DNA from: Amycolatopsis sp. NBC_00345
Lineage (GTDB): Bacteria; Actinomycetota; Actinomycetes; Mycobacteriales; Pseudonocardiaceae
DNA length: 64,000 nucleotides
Direction of reading: 5' to 3'
NCBI RefSeq assembly: GCF_036116635.1
Contig: NZ_CP107995.1
Coordinates: forward strand, 6,448,001-6,512,000
Every line of letters begins with the position of its first letter. Position 1 is the stretch's first letter. The notes beneath the pieces were generated by a model, which was not told the DNA's origin, made no database searches, and saw only the letters and a program-made list of their open reading frames with translations. Shown here piece after piece: positions 26,338-35,742 of this stretch. Made by a program: the position numbers and the translations under genes.

Positions 26338-28770
26338 TCACACGGGCGCCCCGCGGCCTCGCCGCGTACCGCTCTGCAGTGCCGACATCCGGTCGCGCAC
26401 GCGCTCGGCGGCCCCGACGGCGTCCTCGCCGGCCGAATCCGCTTGGTACCGCGGGCTTTCCGCAGGTGCCGCGAGCTGAGGCGCGAGGCTGGCCTGACGT
26501 CGCCGGCGTGGCAACGAGGGCCGCGAGTCGCCGGCCGACGGTGCCGGCTTCTCCTCGGCGGCCGGCGCCTTCCGCGCCGTTTCCCGGCCGGGCGCGGCCT
26601 GCGTGCTCCGCTGAGCGACGCCGGCCCTGCTGCCGGCGGCCGGTGCCTGGTGGCCGTCGCCGGGCCCGGGCCACACCGGGGCGGCCTCCGGTTCTGTTGC
26701 CACCACACGGTTTTCGCGCGGGTGCGCACCCGCGGCCGACTCGGGCCCGGCGGCGATGCGCGACATGACCCGGGTCCGGCGGTTGGGCACGACCGCCTGG
26801 TGACGTGGCCCCGAATCCGTCGCGGCCGGCGCCGGTCGCGTGCTCGGGCTGTCCTCCTCCACCGGACGCTCCGCGACGAGCGCGGTCCGGATCAGCACGA
26901 TGGCACGGATGCCGCCGTACGCGGAGTCCACGAGCGAGACGCTGATGCCGTGCCGGGTGGCGAGCTGCGAGATCACGAACAGGCCGAGCCGCGCCTCCTC
27001 GGACAGCGCCATGATCCGGAAGTCCGGCGGGTTCCGCAGCGTCGTGTTGACCCGTTCGCGCTCCTCCGACGCCATGCCGAGACCCTGGTCCTCGACCTCG
27101 ACGACCACACCCTTGCCGACGATGTTGCCGCGAACCTCCACTCGCGAATCCGGCGGGGAGAACGACGTCGCGTTTTCCACCAGCTCCGCCAGCAAGTGGA
27201 TCAGGTCGGCCACCGCCGCGCCGGAGATCGACAGCTCGGGCAGTTTCCCGGTCTGCACCCGCCGGTAGTTCTCGGTCTCGCCGATGGCACTGCGCACGAT
27301 TTCCACCAGTGGCACCGGATTCCGCCACTGCCGCCCGGGACGCTCGCCGCCGAGGATGATCAGGTTCTCCGCGTTGCGGCGCGCGCGGATGGCGAGGTGG
27401 TCGAGCTGGAAGAGGACCTCCAGCTGTTCCGGGTCCTCCTGGTCGCGCTCGGCCTTGTCCAGCACCTCGAGCTGGCGGCGCACCACGATCTGGCTGCGGT
27501 GCGCGATGTTCAGGAAGACCGACCGCACGCCGTCGCGGGTCTCCGCCTCCTGCGCGGCCGCGGCCACCGCGGTGTGCTGCGCCTTGTTGAACGCCTCGGC
27601 GACCTGACCGAGTTCGTCACTGCCGTAGTCGAGCGGCGGTACCTCGGCGTCGACATCGATCTTTTCCCCGTCGCGCAACCGATCCACGATCCCGGGCAGC
27701 CGGATCTCGCTGAGTTCCAGCGTCTCGGCCCGGAGCCGCTTGAGCCGCCGGACCACCCTGGTGGACAACCGGGTGGCCACGAACACGGCGATCACCGTGA
27801 TCAGCAGGACGATCGCGCCCGCGATCAGCGATTCGACGAACGTCGCCTGCCCGGCCTGCGCGGCGAAACCCTCGGCGTAGTGGTGCTGTTCGGAGTACAT
27901 CGCCAGCAGCCTGGTGTTCACCTTGGCCGCCGAGTCCTGCCACTGCGCGATAGTGACCGGCAGCGGCGGGATCCCCGGCGCGGCGCCGTGCGCCAGCAGC
28001 ACGTTCTCCACCTGCTGCAGCTGCCGCCACTCGGGGCTGGCTGTCAGCTGCTGGTAGAGGTTCTGCACGGAGGAGCTCAGCACCGGCGCCAGCGAAGCCA
28101 AAGACGTCCGGTAGAGACCGGCCTGTGCGGCGAACTCCTGGTACTCGTCGGCGGTCAGGCCGCCCTTGGTGGCCCCGGGAACGGCCAGTGCGCTCGCGCG
28201 GGACATGCTGTCCGCGATGTCCAGCATCTGCACCGCGGTGGACTCCTCCACCGCGGTCACCGGATCCGGCGCGGTCTTCGCGACGCCCTGCAGGCCCAGC
28301 TTGATCACCTGGGTCAGCTGGTTGTAGTAGCCGTAGACGTCGAGTGTCGCCGCCTGGCCGTTGTCGACCCCCTGCCGGATCGTCACCAGTTTGTCGAGCA
28401 GCGCGGCGAACGCGGCATTGCCCTGTTCGAGGGCGGCGGGGTTGATCTTGCTCAGTTCGGCGGCCAGCGATTGCAGGCCGGCCAACGCGGTGTTCAGCTG
28501 ATCGCGTTGTTTCGGCAATGTGGTGGTGGTACTCGAATCACCCGCCAAATGGAGCAGGCTCAGCCTGCGTTCGGCCTCGACCTGCGCGGTGAACTCGGTT
28601 CCCGGAGCCACCGTCGCCTGCATCGTGGTCGCCCAGTTCTGCGCGGTGGCCCCCTGATCGACCAGATAGCCGGCCGCGCCGACACCCAGGATCGCGAGTG
28701 TCACGCTGGGGATCAGCACGATCGCGAGCATCTGCAGCCGGATACTGTTCAGCCTGCTGCGCAGCCTCAC
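26338..28770 (-). CDS. cvnA: Conservon sensor histidine-kinase-like protein (CvnA), nitrate/nitrite-sensing type
   Basis: 810 aa membrane protein. Transmembrane helix about residues 12-34, an extracytoplasmic NIT-type helical sensor, a second transmembrane stretch (AGAIVLLITVIAVFVATRL, about 318-336), HAMP, then a HATPase_c domain with LLAELVENATSFSPP (N box) and VEVEDQGLGM (G1 box). No clear phospho-accepting His box is seen, as usual in conservons. The C-terminal ~200 residues are Pro/Ala/Arg-rich and disordered-looking. GTG start with GAGGAGG upstream. First gene of the cvnABCD operon. Confidence 0.9.
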   Translation of the reverse strand: MRLRSRLNSIRLQMLAIVLIPSVTLAILGVGAAGYLVDQGATAQNWATTMQATVAPGTEFTAQVEAERRLSLLHLAGDSSTTTTLPKQRDQLNTALAGLQSLAAELSKINPAALEQGNAAFAALLDKLVTIRQGVDNGQAATLDVYGYYNQLTQVIKLGLQGVAKTAPDPVTAVEESTAVQMLDIADSMSRASALAVPGATKGGLTADEYQEFAAQAGLYRTSLASLAPVLSSSVQNLYQQLTASPEWRQLQQVENVLLAHGAAPGIPPLPVTIAQWQDSAAKVNTRLLAMYSEQHHYAEGFAAQAGQATFVESLIAGAIVLLITVIAVFVATRLSTRVVRRLKRLRAETLELSEIRLPGIVDRLRDGEKIDVDAEVPPLDYGSDELGQVAEAFNKAQHTAVAAAAQEAETRDGVRSVFLNIAHRSQIVVRRQLEVLDKAERDQEDPEQLEVLFQLDHLAIRARRNAENLIILGGERPGRQWRNPVPLVEIVRSAIGETENYRRVQTGKLPELSISGAAVADLIHLLAELVENATSFSPPDSRVEVRGNIVGKGVVVEVEDQGLGMASEERERVNTTLRNPPDFRIMALSEEARLGLFVISQLATRHGISVSLVDSAYGGIRAIVLIRTALVAERPVEEDSPSTRPAPAATDSGPRHQAVVPNRRTRVMSRIAAGPESAAGAHPRENRVVATEPEAAPVWPGPGDGHQAPAAGSRAGVAQRSTQAAPGRETARKAPAAEEKPAPSAGDSRPSLPRRRRQASLAPQLAAPAESPRYQADSAGEDAVGAAERVRDRMSALQSGTRRGRGAPV

Positions 28771-29104
28771 GACCGGGCCTCCTCGGGGAAAACGAGTAGC
28801 GCGGCAGCGCCGCCGACACGCGGCGCGGCTCGGCTCCCCAATTGATCAATGGGGTGCACGCTAGCGGTTGCAGCCGGGAAAACAACCCCCGTGGCAGATA
28901 TCTGCACATTCACTTCCCGTGCTTGGCCCCAAAAGACCCACACCCGGACCGGTGCGCGTCCTGACCGGTGCCCGAGCCACTGTCGGCGGTTGACGCGTGA
29001 TCTCGTGGGGAGTATTAAACTCCTCTGCCCGGCGCCGTTCCGGTTGTTCGGTGAGTCATGCGATCGTCCCCACCGCGATTGCCCCTGTATGAACGGGAGT
29101 TTCC
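28771..29104. promoter_or_regulatory. Divergent control region of conservon and GMC oxidoreductase
   Basis: 334 bp between the divergent starts of cvnA and the GMC oxidoreductase gene. Both promoters must lie here. There is a relatively AT-rich patch around 29005-29030 (GGGGAGTATTAAACTCC), which is itself an imperfect inverted repeat and could hold a promoter or operator. No RNA gene seen. Confidence 0.5.
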
Positions 29105-30721
29105 GTGACGCGATCAGCGGCACAGTTCGACTATGTCATCGTCGGCGCCGGCCCCGCCGGCTGCGTGCTGGCCAACCGGCTCTCCGCGGACCCGGCGACC
29201 ACGGTCCTGTTGGTGGAGGCGGGTGATCAGGACACCGACCCGATGATCGCCATGCCGCGGGGATTCGCCCAGCTGCTCGGGGATCCCGCCACCGCGTGGC
29301 ATTACCCGGTCCGCCCGTTCGGCCCGGCACAGCAGGTCGAGCACTGGGTGCGCGGCAAGACGCTCGGCGGTTCCAGCTCGGTCAACGGGATGGTCTACAA
29401 CCGGGGCAGCGCCGCCGACTACGACGAGCTGGAACAACGGGGAAACCCCGGCTGGGGCTGGGACGAGGTCGGCGCCGCTTTCCGGGCACTGGAGGACAAT
29501 CCGCTGGGCGCGAACGAATCGCGCGGTGCCGGTGGGCCGCTGAAGCTTTCGACCGCGCAGGAGCAGACCGATCCGTTGCTGGAGGATGTGATCGCCGCCG
29601 GCGCCGAACTCGGCTGGCGCCGTATGAGCGACCTGAACGAGGCGGACGGGGAACGGGTCGGCTACGCCATGGCCACCATCCGCGACGGCGTGCGTTCCAG
29701 TGCTGCCGGCGCGTTCCTGCATCCCGTCGCCGACCGCGCCAACCTGACCGTCGCCGTGCGGACCGTCGTCGACAAGGTCGTCATCGAGGACGGCAAAGCG
29801 ACCGGCGTACGCGGAAGGCAGGACGGGCAGCCGTTCGAGGCCGTCGCCACGCGCGAGGTCGTGCTCGCCGCCGGCAGCCTGGCCACGCCGAAGATCCTGC
29901 AGCTTTCCGGTGTCGGCCCGGCGGAGGTGCTGCGCGCCGCCGGCGTCGACGTGGTGGTGGACAGCCCGAACGTGGGCGCCAGGATGCGCGAGCACCGGGT
30001 GTTCACCCTGCAGTTCCGCCTCGCCGAAGACCTCGGCTACAACCGGCTGCTCGCCACCGAAGCCGGGCAGGCCGCGATCGGCGAGCAGTACCAGGCCGAC
30101 CGGACCGGCGTGCTGGCCGCGCCGTCGTTCGACATCGTGGGATTCCTCAAGACCCGCCCCGAACTGGACCGCCCGGACGCGCAGATCCAGGTGGCCCCCT
30201 TCTCCGTGCTACCACTGGAACCCGGTAAGCCGCTGATGGTCGAGCCGGAGCCCGGCATGATGTGCATCGGCTACCTGCTCCGGCCGGACAGCGAAGGCAG
30301 CGTGCGCATCACCTCCGCGGACCCGGACGCGCCGTTGGACATCGACGCCAACTACTTCGCCACCGACCACGACCGGACCACCGCGGTGGCCGTGTTCCGC
30401 GCGATGCGCCGTCTGTTCGCCACCGAGCCGCTGGCGAAGCGGGTCGAACGCGAGACCATGCCGGGCCCCGCGACCGAGTCCGACCAGGAGATCCTGGACG
30501 CCGGCCTGACCATGGGCGGCTGCGGGTACCACGCCATCGGCACCTGCGCGATGGGCCCGGACGACGCCGATGTCGTCGACTCCCGGCTGCGCGTGCGCGG
30601 GGTGGCCGGGCTCCGCGTCGTGGACGCCTCGGTGCTGCCGACCATGGTGTCCGGCAACCTCAACGGCCCGGTCTCGGCGCTGGCCTGGCGAGCGGCCGAC
30701 TTCCTCATCGAGGAGGGCTGA
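29105..30721 (+). CDS. GMC-family FAD oxidoreductase (choline/alcohol dehydrogenase-like)
   Basis: 538 aa. N-terminal FAD motif DYVIVGAGPAGCVLANRLS, the GMC signature WVRGKTLGGSSSVNGMVYNRG, the second signature (REVVLAAGSLATPKILQLSGVGP), and at the C-terminus the catalytic His in GCGYHAIGTCAMG and Asn in SGNLNGPVSAL. Oxidises primary or secondary alcohols. It converges on the diterpene operon's P450 gene with a 17-bp overlap, so it could oxidise a hydroxyl installed by the P450; that is inference. GTG start with a GGGAG ribosome site. Confidence 0.9.
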   Translation: MTRSAAQFDYVIVGAGPAGCVLANRLSADPATTVLLVEAGDQDTDPMIAMPRGFAQLLGDPATAWHYPVRPFGPAQQVEHWVRGKTLGGSSSVNGMVYNRGSAADYDELEQRGNPGWGWDEVGAAFRALEDNPLGANESRGAGGPLKLSTAQEQTDPLLEDVIAAGAELGWRRMSDLNEADGERVGYAMATIRDGVRSSAAGAFLHPVADRANLTVAVRTVVDKVVIEDGKATGVRGRQDGQPFEAVATREVVLAAGSLATPKILQLSGVGPAEVLRAAGVDVVVDSPNVGARMREHRVFTLQFRLAEDLGYNRLLATEAGQAAIGEQYQADRTGVLAAPSFDIVGFLKTRPELDRPDAQIQVAPFSVLPLEPGKPLMVEPEPGMMCIGYLLRPDSEGSVRITSADPDAPLDIDANYFATDHDRTTAVAVFRAMRRLFATEPLAKRVERETMPGPATESDQEILDAGLTMGGCGYHAIGTCAMGPDDADVVDSRLRVRGVAGLRVVDASVLPTMVSGNLNGPVSALAWRAADFLIEEG

Positions 30722-31910
30722 CCGGCCAGGTGAGCGGCAAGTTCTCCAGCGAGCACACGGCACCGCCGTCGGCGAGGAGAACCGACCCCGGCGGCACGGA
30801 GTAGTCCTGCACGCGGCGATGCCATTCGCGCAGCGCCGCGTGCAGGCCCTGGGTGGCGATCCGCGCGCCGAGGCAACGGTGCGCGCCGAACCCGAACGCG
30901 AAATGCGTCGCCCGGTCGGGGCGGTCGAAATCGGCGGTCGCGGGATCGGGATAGCGTTCCGGGTCGCGCCCGGCGAAGTTCAGCGACAACAGCACCCGCT
31001 CGCCGGCCTTGATCCGCACACCGGCCGCGTCGACATCGCGCCGGGCCGTACGGGCGACGCTGACCACCGAATGCAGCCGGAGCAGCTCGTCCGCCGCGCG
31101 GCCCGCGACCGCCGGATCGGCCAGAACCCGTTGCAGCTCAGGATGTTCGGCCAGATGGCGGAAGCTGAAGCCGATCGAGTTGGTCAGCGTGTCCAGGCTG
31201 GCCATGCCCATCAGGAACGCCAGGTCCAGCGCTTCCTCACGGGACAACGGCCGGCCGCGGACCTCGGCGCGGGCCAGTTCCTCCAGCAGCCCGCTGCCCG
31301 TGCCGCGCCGAACCCCGCGCGAGCACTCATCAAGGGCGCGCGCGACGTAGGCCATGAAGTCGCGCACGGCGTCGGCCCGCCGGCCGGGGTCGGAGTCCTG
31401 CAGCAGGTCCGCCGCCCAGCGCGCGCACGCGTCCGTCTCCTCCGGCGGCACGCCGAACAAGGCGGCGAACAGCGCGTTCTGCAGGGGCCGGGCGAAGTCC
31501 AGCACGAGGTCGCAGCCGCCCGTCGGCGCGAGCTGCTCGACCAGTCGCGCGCACTCCGCCTCGATGGCGGCCGAGATCGCGGCCCCGGCCTCCCCGTTGA
31601 TGCAGCGGGCCAGCAGGGCGCGGTAATCGCCGTGCTCCGGCGGGTCCAGCTCGACCGGCATCAGCGGCCGGGGCCAGCCCGCCGCCGGGATCGACGTGTG
31701 CCGGCTGGAGAAGGCGTCCGTGTCACGCAGCACGGCACCGATGTCGGCGTGCCGGGTGAGCACCCAGAAGCCGTCCAGTTCCGGCGTCCAGAAGGTCCGT
31801 TCGCCGCGGAACCGGTCGAACGCGGTCAGCGGGTCGATCCGCACCGCGGGGTCGCGGTGGTGGTCGAACTCCCGCACCGGGGCGTCGAGGTCGCTGGGGG
31901 TGGCGTTCAT
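30705..31910 (-). CDS. Cytochrome P450 of the diterpene operon
   Basis: 401 aa class I bacterial P450. Heme loop FGFGAHRCLG with Cys about 346, ExxR in ADELLRL, and I-helix MASLDTLTN, where Ser replaces the usual Gly of (A/G)GxxT. It needs ferredoxin and a reductase, not encoded nearby. The ATG at 31910 overlaps the terpene-synthase stop (TGATG), so it is translated from the same message and most likely hydroxylates the cyclised diterpene. A much longer in-frame upstream reading crosses the synthase gene and is rejected. Confidence 0.93.
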   Translation of the reverse strand: MNATPSDLDAPVREFDHHRDPAVRIDPLTAFDRFRGERTFWTPELDGFWVLTRHADIGAVLRDTDAFSSRHTSIPAAGWPRPLMPVELDPPEHGDYRALLARCINGEAGAAISAAIEAECARLVEQLAPTGGCDLVLDFARPLQNALFAALFGVPPEETDACARWAADLLQDSDPGRRADAVRDFMAYVARALDECSRGVRRGTGSGLLEELARAEVRGRPLSREEALDLAFLMGMASLDTLTNSIGFSFRHLAEHPELQRVLADPAVAGRAADELLRLHSVVSVARTARRDVDAAGVRIKAGERVLLSLNFAGRDPERYPDPATADFDRPDRATHFAFGFGAHRCLGARIATQGLHAALREWHRRVQDYSVPPGSVLLADGGAVCSLENLPLTWPVSPPR

Positions 31911-32848
31911 CAGATTCGCTCTCCGCTGGTCGATTCGCTGCTGGTCGATTCGCTGCTGGCTGGATCGGGCTGGGCCGCCACGGCCGCGACCCGCATGTCG
32001 TGCCCGGTGTAGATGCCGACGCACCAGTCCGCGAGCCGGACGAGCCCGACGGCGGGCCGGAAGTCCCCGGCCGCCAACGGTTCCAGGCGCGTATGGACGG
32101 AGGTCAGCCGCCGGCCGATCTCCGCTTGCACCCAATCGGCCGAGACGCCGTACATCAGCACGTTGTTCTGGCCCGGTTCGGCGCGTTCCCGCTCGAAGGT
32201 GCTGAGGTCGTTGGCCAGCCGAGTCGCCACCATGACGTCGGTCAGCGCGGGCAGCAGCACGTCCAGCCGGGACGGCAGCTCGGCGCCGCCGTAAACGATC
32301 CAGCGCGGCACGTGCACCTGGCCGACCGCGGAACTGTCCGAGTGCTCGAGGTACGCCGCCACATCGGTCGACGGCGGCTCTCCCCGTTCGCGGGCCCAGC
32401 CGACAACCCAGTCGTGACGGTGCCCGCTCAGGCAGGCGTCGAAGGCCTGCCGCCACACCGGCGCCAGGGCCGGGTATCCGGGCAAGCTCGTCAATTCCTG
32501 TTGCCAGGCGGAAAGAGCGGACAGCAGCGGGTGGCCGTCGTCCGATGCCCCGGTGTGCACGATCGCGCTGCACCGCGCGAAGAACTCGTCGAGTGCGGCC
32601 AGGTCGGTGATCTCGCGTTCCACGTGATCGTCGAGGGCGTAGGCCCACACCGCCATCCGCCCGGTCACCCTCAGCTGCTCCGCAGTGGCCCACGGCCCGA
32701 CCACCGCCTCCCCGAAGGCGATCGCGGGGAGTGGGAGGTATTCGAAGCCAGGCAACCACTTCGAGGTCCAGCGCAGCAGATCGGCGAGTACCGCGGAGCC
32801 CAGCCGCACGATCGGGACGCACTGCCCGGCGTGCGGGAATTCGCTCAT
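31910..32848 (-). CDS. Class I diterpene synthase (kaurene-synthase-like)
   Basis: 312 aa single alpha-domain terpene synthase. The aspartate-rich metal motif is DDHVE (residues 73-77) and the second metal motif NDLSTFERE (213-221) fits the NSE triad ND(L/I)xSxxxE. Other blocks: LPGFEYLPLPAIAFGEAVVG at the N-terminus and RWIVYGG before the effector region. With a class II cyclase upstream, its substrate is probably a bicyclic C20 diphosphate whose diphosphate it ionises. The Ser/Glu-rich tail is encoded by 15-bp tandem duplications (31925-31954). The ATG overlaps the cyclase stop by 4 bp (ATGA). Confidence 0.9.
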   Translation of the reverse strand: MSEFPHAGQCVPIVRLGSAVLADLLRWTSKWLPGFEYLPLPAIAFGEAVVGPWATAEQLRVTGRMAVWAYALDDHVEREITDLAALDEFFARCSAIVHTGASDDGHPLLSALSAWQQELTSLPGYPALAPVWRQAFDACLSGHRHDWVVGWARERGEPPSTDVAAYLEHSDSSAVGQVHVPRWIVYGGAELPSRLDVLLPALTDVMVATRLANDLSTFERERAEPGQNNVLMYGVSADWVQAEIGRRLTSVHTRLEPLAAGDFRPAVGLVRLADWCVGIYTGHDMRVAAVAAQPDPASSESTSSESTSGERI

Positions 32849-34314
32849 TCCCCACTCCGTCCACTGAGTTCGCAGGCGGCCAGCACGGCGGCGCGGACGA
32901 CCGTCGGCGGAGTGTAGAGCCCCTTGCCGATCCACAGTTCGGCGTGCTCGGTCAGGTCGATCCGCTCACGCAGGTACGCGTGCGCCCTGCGGTAGGTGCC
33001 GGCGGGCGCGGGGCCGAACAGCGGGACCAGCGCGTCGATCGCGAGCACGGCGTGCGCGGTCTCCTCCGGCAAACCGCCTGCAGCGCCCCAAGATCCATCG
33101 TCGTGCTGGCTTTCCAGCAGCCAGCGCCAGGTGCCGGCGAGCACGTCGTCGCCGACGACACCGGCCAGCCCGGCCGCCGCCTGCGCCGTGGCGTAGTAGG
33201 GCGAGAGGTGCCACTTGTCGTACCACCAGGCCCCGTCGATACGCGTGTCCAGCAGGAAGTCGCGGGCCTTGCCGATCTGCGCCGTGAACCGGTGCGGATG
33301 CGGGCTGAACGCTTCGAGCACCCGGGCGTTGGCGCTGACCGGGGTGCCCCGCTCGTGGGCGAACCCGACGAAGTGATCGTCGTGCTCGAAGCCGAGCAGT
33401 GCCTCCAGCAGCGGCATGGCCGGATAACCGTTGGCCTGCGCGATGTTCGCGACCATCGCGGTGTCATCGGAGTCCGGTGCCGGGAACTCCGCGCTGGCGC
33501 CGAGCGGCTCACTGCGGCCGTCCGTCAACCCCGCCAGCCGCTCGATGTGCGGCTTGGCCGAGACGGGCAGCAGCTCGGCGCGGCCGAGCAGGTAGAGGAC
33601 CCAGGCCGGTTCGAACACGTTGATCGGATAGATCTCCGGCAGGCCGCCGTCCCCCGTGCTGCCGGCCGACTCGCCGAGATAGGCCAGGGTGGACCGGTCC
33701 TCGGTCGCCGTCCACAGTGCGGCCGTGGCCGCGGGGTTGTTGGCCATCGACCCGTTCGGCGCGGCGAAGCCCGCCAGCTCGGCCACCGGGACCACCTCGT
33801 CGAGCGCTTCCAGGGAGTACAGCAGCGCGGTGGGCTGCCGGGTGAGCACCCCGGCGGGCATCCGGGCGAGCTTGTCCGCGCGCAGCCGTTCCAGCTCGGT
33901 CAGTGAGCCCAGCGAAATCGAGTACGCGGTCCGCAGCTGCCCGGCCAGATAGGGCGCGACGACCTCGAACCCGATCGGCTCACCGACCTCGTTCCGCCAC
34001 GCCGATTCGTTGTCCCGCAAGTAATCCAGCCCCGACCGCACCGCGCTCGCCGCGCGGTCGCCGGGTTCGGCGCGCAACGCGAGGGCCGCGGCCATAGTCG
34101 ACACCAGCCGGTCGTAGGCATTGGGCACGGCGCCGCCCCACGAGCCGTCCGCGTGCTGGCGCTCCAGCAGCCATCGGCGCGCGCGGGGGAACAGCGGAAC
34201 GCCGGTGTCGGCGGCCAGGCCGGCGACCCGCGCGGTGGAGTAGGCCATCGAAGCGACCGGGCGCGTGCCCAGCTCGCCGATGAGGAGATCGGCTTGGCCG
34301 ACCGGGTCGTACAT
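32845..34314 (-). CDS. Class II diterpene cyclase (copalyl-diphosphate-synthase-like)
   Basis: 489 aa beta-gamma-domain cyclase, normal for bacterial enzymes. It carries the general-acid motif DSDD at residues 281-284 (in FPAPDSDDTAMV). Two QW-like repeats ERQHADGSWGG (51-61) and ESQHDDGSWGA near the C-terminus are prenyltransferase/squalene-cyclase style. It would protonate GGPP to a labdane-type diphosphate; stereochemistry cannot be read. The class I DDxxD motif is absent, as expected. ATG 34314 follows GAAGGG. It lies 38 bp after the GGPP-synthase gene and is coupled to the class I synthase. Confidence 0.93.
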   Translation of the reverse strand: MYDPVGQADLLIGELGTRPVASMAYSTARVAGLAADTGVPLFPRARRWLLERQHADGSWGGAVPNAYDRLVSTMAAALALRAEPGDRAASAVRSGLDYLRDNESAWRNEVGEPIGFEVVAPYLAGQLRTAYSISLGSLTELERLRADKLARMPAGVLTRQPTALLYSLEALDEVVPVAELAGFAAPNGSMANNPAATAALWTATEDRSTLAYLGESAGSTGDGGLPEIYPINVFEPAWVLYLLGRAELLPVSAKPHIERLAGLTDGRSEPLGASAEFPAPDSDDTAMVANIAQANGYPAMPLLEALLGFEHDDHFVGFAHERGTPVSANARVLEAFSPHPHRFTAQIGKARDFLLDTRIDGAWWYDKWHLSPYYATAQAAAGLAGVVGDDVLAGTWRWLLESQHDDGSWGAAGGLPEETAHAVLAIDALVPLFGPAPAGTYRRAHAYLRERIDLTEHAELWIGKGLYTPPTVVRAAVLAACELSGRSGE

Positions 34315-34352
34315 GGGTGCCCTTCCGCTAGCGTGCGAGCAGCTGCGCCGGT

Positions 34353-35408
34353 TCACCGGTCACGGTGTACGGCGATTCGTGCGAGGTTCTCGAGTTCGTG
34401 GCGGGCCGGCGCGGACAACCCGGCATCGACCAGGCAGGCCAGGCCCTGCGTCAAGTGCTGCTGGGCCTGTTCTTCGGCCCACGTGCGACCGCCCGCGGAC
34501 TCGATGAGCGCGGCCGCGTTCTCCAGCTCCGCCTCGCTGAGGACCGCGCCGCCGCGGTAGAGCTCGCGCAGCCGCTGCCCCTGCGGGGTCCCGGAGTTCA
34601 ACGCGGCCACCACCGGCGCGGACTTCTTGCGCCGGAGGAGATCGGCGTACACCGGCTTGCCGGTCACCGCCGGATCGCCCCAGATCCCGAGCAGGTCGTC
34701 CACGAACTGGAACGCCAGCCCGACGTGCCGCCCGAACCCGCTCAACCGGTCGGCCTGGTCCCGGTTTCCGCCCCCGGCAAGGCATCCCAGCCGGCACGCC
34801 CCGCCGATCAGCGCGCCGGTCTTGCCCTCCGCCATCCGCACGCACTCGGCCAGGCCGACCTCGTCCCGCTCCTCGAACGACAGGTCCGCGCTCTGCCCGT
34901 CGACCAGCTGGTACAGCACCGAAGAAAGCGCTTGCACGGTACCGCCCGGCCCGCCCGGCTGGCTCGCGCCGGCGAGCACGTCGAAGGCCAGGGTCAGCAA
35001 CGCGTCGCCGGCCAGGATCGCCGGACCGACGCCGAACACGACCCAGCCGGCCGGCCGGTGCCTGCGGGTGAGGTCACCGTCCATCACGTCGTCGTGCAGC
35101 AGGCTGAAGTTGTGCACCAGCTCGATCGCGCAAGCGGCCGGCATCGCCTGCGCCGCCGTGCCACCGGCCGCCTGCGCGGACAGCAGCACCAGCGCGGACC
35201 GGAACGCCTTGCCCGCACCGCCCCGGCCCGCCTGGTCTGGACCAGTGTCCGGTTCGCCGTGTTCGTCGTGCCAGCCGAAGTGATAGCCGGTGATACGCCG
35301 CGCCGGAGCCGGCAACCGGTCAACCGCACCGCGCAGCGCCGGTTCCACCAGCTCCCGGCTCCAGGCCAGCACCTCGGCCCCGGGCCGGCCGACGTCGATC
35401 CTCAGCAC
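34353..35408 (-). CDS. Geranylgeranyl-diphosphate-synthase-like polyprenyl synthetase
   Basis: 351 aa from GTG 35408; a TTG six bases upstream is an alternative. trans-Isoprenyl diphosphate synthase with first Asp-rich motif DDVMD (106-110) and second DDLLGIWGD (237-245), plus a GKAFRSAL lysine/arginine block and SLLHDD. It condenses IPP with allylic diphosphates. C20 chain length is inferred from the diterpene cyclases downstream. First gene of the four-gene operon, with a 38-bp gap to the cyclase. Confidence 0.9.
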   Translation of the reverse strand: MLRIDVGRPGAEVLAWSRELVEPALRGAVDRLPAPARRITGYHFGWHDEHGEPDTGPDQAGRGGAGKAFRSALVLLSAQAAGGTAAQAMPAACAIELVHNFSLLHDDVMDGDLTRRHRPAGWVVFGVGPAILAGDALLTLAFDVLAGASQPGGPGGTVQALSSVLYQLVDGQSADLSFEERDEVGLAECVRMAEGKTGALIGGACRLGCLAGGGNRDQADRLSGFGRHVGLAFQFVDDLLGIWGDPAVTGKPVYADLLRRKKSAPVVAALNSGTPQGQRLRELYRGGAVLSEAELENAAALIESAGGRTWAEEQAQQHLTQGLACLVDAGLSAPARHELENLARIAVHRDR

Positions 35409-35742
35409 TGACAATCGCCGGCACCTTCCGTCTCGTCAGCCTGCCCGCCGCGGAAGCTCGGCCGAGCCGTTGCCGGACCCCTCACCGTTTGCACATAGTG
35501 GCCTACTGAACGAGTTCAGCCAAGAGGTCGTCCAGGATTGTTCGACCCGATTTATCGGCCCGAAAAACCATGGACAACGCTGGTGAGATCAGCTAAAGAC
35601 AGTCGGCACGGGTTGCGCCTCGATGAGGGTTTGCGAAGACCAAGTCCGAGAGTCCAGCGGCCCTACGTGATTTCCTCTGACGCCACGCTTGATGTGGCGT
35701 GCGACTTGGCCCCTGTTCGTCGCAGGCGACTATAGGCCGGGA
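35409..35742. promoter_or_regulatory. Upstream region of the diterpene operon
   Basis: About 330 bp between the diterpene operon start and the 3' end of the HNH gene. It should hold the operon promoter and the 5' leader. AT content is higher at 35500-35600 than in the flanking genes. I could not assign -35/-10 boxes with confidence, and no gene is credible here. Confidence 0.4.
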
